Below are positions 7,876 through 15,026 of a stretch of 64,000 nucleotides of DNA, piece by piece. Every line of letters starts with the position of its first letter. Positions within the stretch are counted from its first letter, which is position 1. Under the pieces are notes generated by a model. It was not told the DNA's origin. It made no database searches and worked only from the letters and a program-made list of their open reading frames with translations. This DNA comes from Bacteriovoracaceae bacterium. Its GTDB lineage: Bacteria; Bdellovibrionota; Bacteriovoracia; Bacteriovoracales; Bacteriovoracaceae. The stretch lies in the NCBI GenBank assembly GCA_016786485.1, contig JAEUWD010000002.1, positions 1 through 64,000 of the forward strand. Direction: 5' to 3'. The position numbers were made by a program, and so were the translations under genes.

Positions 7876-9513
7876 TTAATTTCCTAAGAACCTTTTCTGC
7901 AATTCATCAACCAGAACTTTTTTATTTTCTGAATAATCAATTGGAACTATGACTAACTGAACTCCACCTTCTAAAAATGCTTTTTCCATTGTTGTCTTTA
8001 ATAAAGAAATGTCTTCAACTCTATGTCCTTTTGCCCCGTAAGCTTCGGCATATTTCACAAAGTCTGGGTTCTTAAATGTCATTCCAAAATCAGGAAAATC
8101 ATCTACGGACTGTTTCCAACGGATCATTCCATATGCTCCGTCATCCAGAATAAGAACAACTAGATTTAATTTCAAACGGACCGCAGTTTCCAACTCTTGG
8201 CTATTCATCATAAAGCCTCCATCCCCACAAACTGCCATAACGCGTGTATTTGGGTAAAGCATTGAAGCCATCATGGCCGAAGGGAGTCCAGCGCCCATTG
8301 TTGCAAGAGCATTATCTAAAAGAAGTGTGTTGGCCTTTTTAGTTCTATAATTTCTAGCAAACCAAATTTTATACATACCATTATCAAGAGCAACAATTCC
8401 ATCGGCTGGCATAACTTGTCTTACATCATGAACAATTCGCTGCGGAGTGAAGCGATCTTCTGTCGCTCTATCAGCAAGGTGATCAAGAATTTTTTCTCTT
8501 AATGGAAGAAGTGCTTCTGCATTGGGAACCATCCCTTCAAGTCTATCACCTAAGAGCTTTAAAGAAGGCCCTACATTTCCAACAACTTCTACCTGAGGAA
8601 AATAAACTTGTTCAACAGTAGCTGGTTGATAACCGATGTGAACGACAATAGGACCTTTGTCATTCATTTTAAATGGTGGCTTTTCTATTGTATCATGTCC
8701 AATTGCAATAATGACGTCAGCTTGTTCTATTGCCTCATGTACATAGTCTTTCTCTGAAAGAGCAGCAGTACCTATATATAAATTTGTATCACCAGATACA
8801 GTACCTTTTCCCATTTGTGTCGTAAAATATGGGATTTTCATTCTCGTAACGAAGTCTTTAAGTTCGTGGCTACATCTCGGTCTTGAAGTTGCCGCCCCAA
8901 GCATAATAAGTGGTCTTTTTGCTTTTTTGATGACTTCAGCTGCACTATCAATTGATTTCAAGCTGGCAACAGGTAACTCAATTGAATGTGGCTGAATAAG
9001 CTCAACATTTTTAACTTCTTCAGCTGCTATATCTTCTGGAAGTTCCAAATGCACAGGACCTGGTCTCTCTTCTTGTGCCACTCTAAAAGCTTCCCTCACA
9101 ATCGTTGGTATCATGGCAGCAGAAACAATCTGACGAGAAAGTTTTGTTAACGGCTTCATAGTTGCTACTGTGTCTACCATCTGAAATCTTGCCTGAGCAG
9201 ATGATAAGATTCCTTTCTGTCCAGTAAGCATAATCAGAGGCATCGCTCCTAATAGAGAATAGGCTGCTCCAGTGGATAAATTAAGTGCCCCAGGCCCTAA
9301 AGTCGTTATACAAACCCCTGGCTTCCCAGTTAATCTCCCGTAAGTGGCTGCCATAAACGCGGCTGCCTGCTCATGTCGAGTTAGAACTAGCTCGATCTTA
9401 GAATTACGAATTGATTCAACAACATCTAAATTTTCTTCACCTGGAATTCCAAATATCTTATCAACCCCTTCATTTTCTAATGCTTTAATCAATAGATCTG
9501 AACCCTTAATCAT
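7876..9513 (-). CDS. Acetolactate-synthase-like ThDP enzyme
   Basis: The ATG at 9513 has GGAGGT five bases upstream and gives a 545-residue protein; an in-frame upstream start would extend it by 12 residues without a ribosome site. It has the three-domain ThDP fold: FGIPGEEN, the catalytic glutamate in LTRHEQAAAF, GVCITTLGPGALN, a central domain (about 190-340), and the ThDP-binding GDGGFMMNSQELETA...LNLVVLILDD segment near residue 430. The family condenses two 2-oxoacids, usually pyruvate, into acetolactate. No small regulatory subunit gene follows, so a catabolic/AlsS-like or specialised role with the adjacent aldehyde dehydrogenase is more likely than branched-chain amino acid synthesis. 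It is divergent from dmeR. Confidence 0.85.
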   Translation of the reverse strand: MIKGSDLLIKALENEGVDKIFGIPGEENLDVVESIRNSKIELVLTRHEQAAAFMAATYGRLTGKPGVCITTLGPGALNLSTGAAYSLLGAMPLIMLTGQKGILSSAQARFQMVDTVATMKPLTKLSRQIVSAAMIPTIVREAFRVAQEERPGPVHLELPEDIAAEEVKNVELIQPHSIELPVASLKSIDSAAEVIKKAKRPLIMLGAATSRPRCSHELKDFVTRMKIPYFTTQMGKGTVSGDTNLYIGTAALSEKDYVHEAIEQADVIIAIGHDTIEKPPFKMNDKGPIVVHIGYQPATVEQVYFPQVEVVGNVGPSLKLLGDRLEGMVPNAEALLPLREKILDHLADRATEDRFTPQRIVHDVRQVMPADGIVALDNGMYKIWFARNYRTKKANTLLLDNALATMGAGLPSAMMASMLYPNTRVMAVCGDGGFMMNSQELETAVRLKLNLVVLILDDGAYGMIRWKQSVDDFPDFGMTFKNPDFVKYAEAYGAKGHRVEDISLLKTTMEKAFLEGGVQLVIVPIDYSENKKVLVDELQKRFLGN

Positions 9514-9560
9514 AATAACCTCCGAAACTTGAGAGAATTTTTTACCCACTTTTAATATAC

Positions 9561-9570
9561 ACCCATGGGT
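9561..9570. promoter_or_regulatory. Palindrome upstream of the acetolactate-synthase-like operon
   Basis: ACCCATGGGT is a perfect 10-bp palindrome flanked by AT-rich TATAC and ATT. It resembles the G/C-tract-with-AT-flanks design of CsoR/RcnR/DmeR operators. It lies on the minus-strand operon side of the divergent region, so DmeR might also control the ThDP-enzyme operon. This is inference. Confidence 0.35.
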
Positions 9571-9571
9571 A

Positions 9572-9600
9572 TTGACTTTACAACCATAGCATAGTATACT
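9572..9600 (+). promoter_or_regulatory. dmeRF promoter
   Basis: TTGACT (9572-9577) and TATACT (9595-9600) are separated by 17 bp. Transcription would begin near 9607, four bases before the dmeR ATG, so the mRNA would be almost leaderless. No ribosome site is present upstream of that ATG. Confidence 0.7.
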
Positions 9601-9613
9601 CCCCTATACTATG
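9590..9613. promoter_or_regulatory. DmeR operator
   Basis: CATAGTATA (9590-9598) and TATACTATG (9605-9613) are perfect inverted arms around CTCCCC. A C/G tract framed by an AT-rich inverted repeat is the known operator style of RcnR/CsoR-type regulators. It covers the -10 box, the start point and the dmeR start codon, so binding would block transcription. Confidence 0.7.
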
Positions 9614-9883
9614 AAACATTCAATCTCAGACAAAAAAAAATTAATTACAAGAATTAACCGCATCAAGGGGCAACTTGCAGCATTGTCCACCGCTGTAGAA
9701 GCGGAGGACGACTGTTATAAGGTCATGCAACTTCTTGCTTCATGCCGTGGAGCCATGAACGGGCTTATGACTGATATAGTAAATAGCCATATCAAGGATC
9801 ATGTCGTTAAGGCTGCAACCAAGCAGGACGCATCTGATGCTGGAGATGAACTAATCGAAATTTTAGGGAGCTTTTTAAAATGA
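9611..9883 (+). CDS. dmeR: DmeR-type metal-sensing repressor (CsoR/RcnR family)
   Basis: The 90-residue all-helical protein matches the CsoR/RcnR/FrmR family in length and pattern (KKKLITRINRIKGQ, then CRGAMNGLM and SHIKDHV). His3, the Cys in EDDCYKV (about 35) and the His pair in NSHIKDHV correspond to the RcnR/DmeR nickel-cobalt ligands. The stop overlaps the start of the dmeF-like gene (ATGA), as in dmeRF operons of other proteobacteria. It should repress its own operon until Co(II) or Ni(II) binds. The operator at 9590-9613 covers its promoter and start codon, and translation is probably leaderless. Confidence 0.85.
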   Translation: MKHSISDKKKLITRINRIKGQLAALSTAVEAEDDCYKVMQLLASCRGAMNGLMTDIVNSHIKDHVVKAATKQDASDAGDELIEILGSFLK

Positions 9884-10836
9884 AAACAAACGCACTTGCA
9901 CACTGTAACCAAGCTGACGAATTGGCCGTTGATTTCGAAGAAATCGAGCGGAACGAAAGAAGGACTCTTTGGGCAGTTTTTCTAACCTTTGGGATGATGA
10001 TTCTTGAAATTGCAGCTGGATACTGGACTGGCTCTATGGCACTCTTAGCAGATGGATACCATATGGCTTCTCACGCTGGTGCTCTCGGCATTTCCTTCTT
10101 CGTTTATAAACTCACAAAATCAGAATCCATTAAGTCACGACTCTCTTTTGGGTCAGGTAAACTCCTTCCTTTAGGTGCTTACACAAGTGCGATTGGTTTA
10201 GGGGCAATGTCAGTTTGGATGGTCGTAGAATCCGTTGAAAGGTTGATGAATCCTTCAACGATTCAATTCAATCAGGCCATCGCTATTACAGTCCTTGGAT
10301 TGGCAGTAAACGTATTAACTGCCTTCATTTTAGGGTCCGGTGGCCATAAACATAGTCACGCGCATGGAGACGACCACAACCATGATCATGGGTCTCACGA
10401 TCACAGTCATGAAAAAGTAAAAGTTGAAGATCACAACCACAAGAGTGCTCTTTTCCATGTTATTGCTGATGCACTAACATCAGTATTGGCCCTCATTGCA
10501 CTTATTGCAGGTAAGTATTTTGGTATCAGTTGGCTAGATCCTCTGATGGGTGTGCTTGGAGCAGTCGTGATTCTTAAATGGGCCTATACTCTACTGAAAG
10601 ACACAGCCTGGGAACTTCTTGATGGTCACCCAAAAAGCTTCTCTCTAAAAGAAGTTAAAGAAACAATCGAAGCAACTGCAGCTAAGGTTATTGACCTTCA
10701 CATCTGGAAAGTTGGTCCAGGAAACCATGCAGTGAAACTTGTAGTAATAAACGAACAAAGATATGGTTCTGAATATTACAAACAGTATTTCCCAAAACAC
10801 CTAGGTTCCGTTCATATGGTGGTTGAAGAAAGGTAG
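9880..10836 (+). CDS. dmeF: DmeF-like cation diffusion facilitator (Co/Ni efflux)
   Basis: This 318-residue inner-membrane CDF protein has six predicted membrane segments. TM2 carries the metal-site pattern LLADGYHMASH, and TM5 matches with FHVIADALTSV. Between TM4 and TM5 is a long His/Asp loop (HKHSHAHGDDHNHDHG...), typical of DmeF/CzcD-type exporters. The C-terminal cytoplasmic domain (about 235-318) has VIDLHIWKVGPGNHAVKL. It exports divalent metals from the cytoplasm using the proton gradient. The start overlaps the dmeR stop by four bases, so the pair is translationally coupled. The pairing favours cobalt/nickel over zinc. Confidence 0.88.
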   Translation: MKTNALAHCNQADELAVDFEEIERNERRTLWAVFLTFGMMILEIAAGYWTGSMALLADGYHMASHAGALGISFFVYKLTKSESIKSRLSFGSGKLLPLGAYTSAIGLGAMSVWMVVESVERLMNPSTIQFNQAIAITVLGLAVNVLTAFILGSGGHKHSHAHGDDHNHDHGSHDHSHEKVKVEDHNHKSALFHVIADALTSVLALIALIAGKYFGISWLDPLMGVLGAVVILKWAYTLLKDTAWELLDGHPKSFSLKEVKETIEATAAKVIDLHIWKVGPGNHAVKLVVINEQRYGSEYYKQYFPKHLGSVHMVVEER

Positions 10837-10842
10837 TATTTA

Positions 10843-12144
10843 CTGAAATCCTCTCTAGCTTTTAAACTTTTACTCGGCCGATTTCTCACGCGATCTGGAG
10901 ATCAAGCGTGGGATTTCGCCGTTCCTATTGTTCTTCTTAAAATTCTCCCTGGGCACTTAAAAATTGCAGCTTTGTATTATTTGTTGATCAAATTTTTAAG
11001 TGCAGTCCTCATTCCTCGTGTTGCCTCCGTAATCGACTCTAAGGAGAGAATAAGTGTTGCTCGACTAGGTCTGGGCCTTCAATTTCTTGGAGTTCTATTA
11101 AGCGCGATTAGTATCTACATACTCCATTCGTTTGCTGGTACGAATCCAACATTTGAGGACGAGACCTTTCTTGGTATATTCACTTTTATGGTCTTTAGCG
11201 GGTTACTTGGTACTCTTGGTTCAAGCTTAATGGATATTTCTATTGCAAATGATGTAGCCCCTTCTCTCTTTTCAGGACATGACTTAGTTCAGTTTAATAG
11301 TCGGTTCAGGCAAGTTGATCTAATTACCGAAGTAGGCTCTCCAGTCATTGCGGGTATTCTTCTTGCATTCTCGACTCTTTCGTTGCCATTAACTGGTTTT
11401 TTAATCATCGTACTTTGGAATTTAATTTCCTTTATTCCCGAATTACTTATTCTTCATTCTGTTTTTAATGAAAGAGCTGATTTAAAATTCAAATTACTTT
11501 CCTCATCAAATGACATAAAAAAGTCTTTCCTTCAAAAACTTCTTGATGGTTGGAAGTCATTTTTAAAGCAATCAGTCTCACCTGTTATTATCGCTAGCTC
11601 TCTATTATGGCTTTCAGTCTTGAGTCCACATGGTGTTCTACTAACAGCTTTCTTAAATGATGGATGGAAGATTCCAGAATGGACGATTGGGATATTTCGA
11701 AGTTCTGGAGCATTTTTTGGGCTGGCAGCAACAGCTGTGTTTCCTTTTGCTCTTAGATTCATGAATCTCCGCAAAGCATCTGCCTTATTTTTAACCTTTC
11801 AGGCGCTCATGGTGCTTGGAGCATATTTGATGCTTCATCTTGAGATTGAAATTGGACAATATAGCTTTCTCCTTTTAATCTTGTTTTCAAGAATTGGTCT
11901 TTACGGATTTGGATTGGGAGAAGTTCAAATAAGACAGGAAGAAGTTCCCCAACTAGTGAGGGGCGAAGTAAATGGGTTTGCGAATGCACTGAATGGGATT
12001 TCAACTCTGATTCTATTTTCTCTTGGGACAGTTCTTTCCTCGACAAAGGACTTTAAATACTTGGTCCTATTTTCTGTCATAAGTGTCTGGGTGGCCTTAT
12101 TAGTTTATTTAAGATGGATGAACAAGAGTGAACTAGGGCCCTAA
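10843..12144 (+). CDS. Ferroportin-like (SLC40/IREG1) metal exporter
   Basis: Twelve hydrophobic segments and an N-terminus reading LLGRFLTRSGDQAWDFAVPI resemble the ferroportin family, including the known Bdellovibrio homologue. The conserved N-terminal helix lies upstream of the first standard start codon (TTG at 10972), so translation must begin earlier. The frame opens right after the dmeF stop (10836), and the best candidate is a CTG at 10843 preceded by AGAAAGG. The length (433 residues from CTG) is normal for the family. Ferroportins export Fe(II), Co and Ni, so this fits with DmeF. Substrate and start are inferred; the coding of residues from about 10850 is seen. Confidence 0.75.
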   Translation: MKSSLAFKLLLGRFLTRSGDQAWDFAVPIVLLKILPGHLKIAALYYLLIKFLSAVLIPRVASVIDSKERISVARLGLGLQFLGVLLSAISIYILHSFAGTNPTFEDETFLGIFTFMVFSGLLGTLGSSLMDISIANDVAPSLFSGHDLVQFNSRFRQVDLITEVGSPVIAGILLAFSTLSLPLTGFLIIVLWNLISFIPELLILHSVFNERADLKFKLLSSSNDIKKSFLQKLLDGWKSFLKQSVSPVIIASSLLWLSVLSPHGVLLTAFLNDGWKIPEWTIGIFRSSGAFFGLAATAVFPFALRFMNLRKASALFLTFQALMVLGAYLMLHLEIEIGQYSFLLLILFSRIGLYGFGLGEVQIRQEEVPQLVRGEVNGFANALNGISTLILFSLGTVLSSTKDFKYLVLFSVISVWVALLVYLRWMNKSELGP

Positions 12145-12160
12145 AATTAAAGCCCTAGTT
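12131..12160. terminator. Hairpin at the end of the ferroportin-like gene
   Basis: AACTAGGGC (12131-12139) and GCCCTAGTT (12152-12160) form a perfect 9-bp stem that spans the stop codon at 12142. It lies between two converging genes and may stop both, although no strong T-run follows. Confidence 0.55.
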
Positions 12161-12171
12161 CTTGAAATCTA

Positions 12172-12927
12172 TTATCTTTTTTTACTAGCGTAATTTCTCA
12201 TGATATTTTCGCAATCTTTGAGATCATCCGCACTTAGCTCGAATGTAGACTTTCCTCCAATTCTTTTCTCTAGTTCCTCAAAAAGTTCAAAGTCAATGAA
12301 GGGGGTTACTTTCCCTGATTGATACTCTCGCTCTTTTTCATTATATAAACCATCAAACGTTTGATCGCGAAACCAAGACTGACGATTTTTTTCTTCGAGT
12401 TTTTTCTGAGTACCTTCTCCTGGATGTCTCTCAAGAAACTCAAAGAACATTCCACTTGATTTCATACCTGGGAAAAACCATTCTCCAGAGAAAACTTGGA
12501 TCAAATCCTCCGCAGCATCATTTAAAATTGGTGTTACAAAATTTACACCTAAAGACAAAGCATGTTCATGAAATGATAAAAGATCTGGAGTACGAAGAGC
12601 AATATGTTGCCAGTGTGCCGCGGCGTTATGACTATCAAGCATATCGCGCACATGTGATGGTCGAGATTTTGGCTCCGAAGGTTGAACAACAGCAACAATA
12701 GTGTTCATCAACTCTCGTGGAGTTTCATCGGCTTTTCCTAACATCAAAGCGTACGTCATTGACTTCTCACCTTGACCTGCCTCCCACTCCTTACGTTTAT
12801 CATAGAGAATGTCGGCTGCCTGAACACCAAAGACAGTACGAAAAATCGTATAAGCGACTGAGTAGAGTCTTGGCTGGAGTAAAAGAGTCATATGGTCGAC
12901 TTGAAAATTTAAGTAGCTTTGTTTCAT
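12172..12927 (-). CDS. VOC-superfamily protein, 4-hydroxyphenylpyruvate dioxygenase-like
   Basis: The ATG at 12927 has GGAGAGGA six bases upstream and gives 251 residues. Two betaalphabetabetabeta units are suggested by metal-ligand positions: His in NFQVDHMTLLL (about 12), His in HWQHIALRT (about 108) and Glu in GMFFEFLERH (about 160), the 2-His-1-Glu iron site of HPPD-like dioxygenases. It is shorter than true HPPD (about 350) and lacks the usual C-terminal helix sequence, so substrate and activity are open. It is the last gene after the MMPL transporter operon, 49 bp downstream of the outer-membrane protein gene. Confidence 0.6.
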   Translation of the reverse strand: MKQSYLNFQVDHMTLLLQPRLYSVAYTIFRTVFGVQAADILYDKRKEWEAGQGEKSMTYALMLGKADETPRELMNTIVAVVQPSEPKSRPSHVRDMLDSHNAAAHWQHIALRTPDLLSFHEHALSLGVNFVTPILNDAAEDLIQVFSGEWFFPGMKSSGMFFEFLERHPGEGTQKKLEEKNRQSWFRDQTFDGLYNEKEREYQSGKVTPFIDFELFEELEKRIGGKSTFELSADDLKDCENIMRNYASKKR

Positions 12928-12976
12928 TTGTGTCCTCTCCGTAAAAAATAAATACTCATCTTTTAACATAGAAAAA

Positions 12977-14269
12977 TTAGAATAACCATCTGACTTCTGT
13001 AAAGCCAGAAGACATATCTTTCATACGACCAAAAAGCGTTGCTTCAGGTCCGTAATAGTATTCATATCCAATTGCCCCACGAAACGTATCGGAGAATGAA
13101 TATGTAATTTTTGGTCGTAGGAATCCATAGGATTCGTCATAAAACCAATTAATGAGAGTGACTTCACTCTCAAGTGTTTCATTGAAGGCCTTGTGATTTA
13201 ATCTCAATGTTGCTCCACTGAAATTTTCTTTGAGCTGATTATTAAAAATACCCACATATAAAGCAGTCGCCTGATCAGCAGGATTTGAAAAAGAATCAGG
13301 ATCTTTGAAATCGACAGTGTGCCTAAAGAGATACTGAAGATTCACATTGAATACGCCATCAAAAGTTCTTTCGATACCAACTACAGCAAAAATATTTGAG
13401 TTTTTGATAGTAGGATCATTTCCATTTGAATCCTTTGTTTTAGTATAAGCAACTTCACCTCGTAAGCCGTAGTCACCGACAGGTACAGCAATGTCCATCC
13501 CAACCACATGGATAGGATTAAAATCAAGCTTGAATGCTTGAGACTGAGCAGTCATGGAAGCCACTTTAATGTCCGGACCTCTGTCAATTGTATGAGAATA
13601 AGAAACAGACCAATCTACACTCCCAGAATGATCAAGTTTGAATCCAAACTGCTGCTCTCGATTTTTTGGAAGCCCGTAGCCAATTTCAACCCCTTGAGGC
13701 AATTTTCCAATTGGATACTCTGGTTGTCTCCATTCCGGTTGCCAAAGACCAACAAGACGATAGTTATCCATGTTATAAGCAATCTGAGTTGCAAATGTTC
13801 CTAATCTCTGGTCCTCATCATCAGTAACAAGTAGATTATAGTTTCGAGAACTAAAAACGTCTGTGGGATTAACCTTATCAGCACGACCCCAAACAGTAAT
13901 GAATCTACCGGCCTTGAAATCGAAATTCCCTACGGTTCTCTCTAAGTAGGCTTCTCGTAAATCATCATCCGTGTCAGTGTTTCGAGTTAAATTTTGTCCT
14001 TGAATTCGGTAATCAAATACTGAACTGAAGCCATAGAATTCTTGTGGTCTAGCATTCAGCCAAAGCCCATTCACAAGATAACCATAATCATTCAACCCTG
14101 ATTTATCATGCTCAAAACCTGCAGCACGCAGTGACCCCGTCAACCCCAGAGCGTCCTTTATAGAAGGACGCTCTTCTTGTGAAAAAGCAGAAGTGGAAAG
14201 AGCAGCAACCCCGAAAAGGAAAGCAAAAATTTTACCTCTTTTCAAGAGAGCGTGTTGTAAAGACCGCAT
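12977..14269 (-). CDS. DUF1302-like outer-membrane beta-barrel protein
   Basis: The 430-residue protein has a signal peptide (about residues 12-30, IFAFLFGVAALSTSAFSQEE) and alternating beta-strand character to a C-terminal aromatic (VRWLF), as in outer-membrane barrels. DLREAYLER, AGRFITVWGRADKVNPTDVF and DEDQRLG are typical of DUF1302-type proteins that occur with MMPL/RND exporters. The start overlaps the end of the preceding gene by 38 bp, with GGAG six bases before the ATG. It probably forms the outer-membrane part of the lipid transport system encoded upstream. Confidence 0.7.
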   Translation of the reverse strand: MRSLQHALLKRGKIFAFLFGVAALSTSAFSQEERPSIKDALGLTGSLRAAGFEHDKSGLNDYGYLVNGLWLNARPQEFYGFSSVFDYRIQGQNLTRNTDTDDDLREAYLERTVGNFDFKAGRFITVWGRADKVNPTDVFSSRNYNLLVTDDEDQRLGTFATQIAYNMDNYRLVGLWQPEWRQPEYPIGKLPQGVEIGYGLPKNREQQFGFKLDHSGSVDWSVSYSHTIDRGPDIKVASMTAQSQAFKLDFNPIHVVGMDIAVPVGDYGLRGEVAYTKTKDSNGNDPTIKNSNIFAVVGIERTFDGVFNVNLQYLFRHTVDFKDPDSFSNPADQATALYVGIFNNQLKENFSGATLRLNHKAFNETLESEVTLINWFYDESYGFLRPKITYSFSDTFRGAIGYEYYYGPEATLFGRMKDMSSGFTEVRWLF

Positions 14270-15023
14270 CTGACACTCCAGTGTTCACTTTGTAGTTCTT
14301 AAATTCGATAATCGTTTTGTGACCAGTTTCAACATTAGATGCTTCTTGAATCATAGGCGCCCATTTGTTGGCTTTTTCATCAAGCTTCTTTAAATCTCTT
14401 GATGAATATTTTTTTAAAAGTTTTCCGTTTAAATCATAAGATTCTCCCGAAATTGCAATTGAAGAATCCTTTTCAATGCAGTTAACTCTTTTTGAAACCC
14501 CATACGTTGAAGATATAGCCGCATCTTTTGCGGTTGATTCAATTAGCCAACATGCTTTTCCGTCTACAGTATCTTCTTTAACGAACTTATGGTTCCAGTC
14601 TTCAACCTTGTATCCAATGATGTCTCCATATGAGAAATCCGTTCCAGCAAAAGCATCTTTCTTATTACTGGCCACCAGTCTTCTGACTTTTTTCAAGGCC
14701 GGTAGATAAATCCAGATGTCATCTTCCTTATCAGAGTGTTCAACAAGAAGATTTTTTGTTCCCTTCACATCAGAAGGGCTGTTAAAGGTAACGAGTCTTT
14801 GGTTATCAGTCGTTCCTGGAATGAGTTTAGTCAATCCAGACGACTCTCTTACGCGCTCTTTCCCATCTTTATTAATAAGTCTCATCGACTGATCAGCAGT
14901 TGAATCAGTAAATTTTGAAGTCATAAAATTCTTCTTCATGATTTCATCCGCCGAAGGAGCTTCTGCAAAAGAAAGTGAAGATACAAGAGTCATAGAAATG
15001 GCCACAAGTTTAAGATTTTTCAT
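14232..15023 (-). CDS. Periplasmic LolA-like outer-membrane lipoprotein-sorting protein
   Basis: This 263-residue protein starts with a signal peptide (MKNLKLVAISMTLVSSLSFA). It then shows the pattern of the LolA-like family found beside MMPL transporters: an ADEIMKKNF start, DIWIYLPALKKVRRLVASNK and FSYGDIIGYKVEDWNHK. Such proteins bind a hydrophobic substrate in the periplasm between an inner-membrane RND pump and the outer membrane. It starts 3 bp after the pump gene, so the two are co-translated. Confidence 0.75.
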   Translation of the reverse strand: MKNLKLVAISMTLVSSLSFAEAPSADEIMKKNFMTSKFTDSTADQSMRLINKDGKERVRESSGLTKLIPGTTDNQRLVTFNSPSDVKGTKNLLVEHSDKEDDIWIYLPALKKVRRLVASNKKDAFAGTDFSYGDIIGYKVEDWNHKFVKEDTVDGKACWLIESTAKDAAISSTYGVSKRVNCIEKDSSIAISGESYDLNGKLLKKYSSRDLKKLDEKANKWAPMIQEASNVETGHKTIIEFKNYKVNTGVSDAVFTTRSLEKR

Positions 15024-15026
15024 AAA

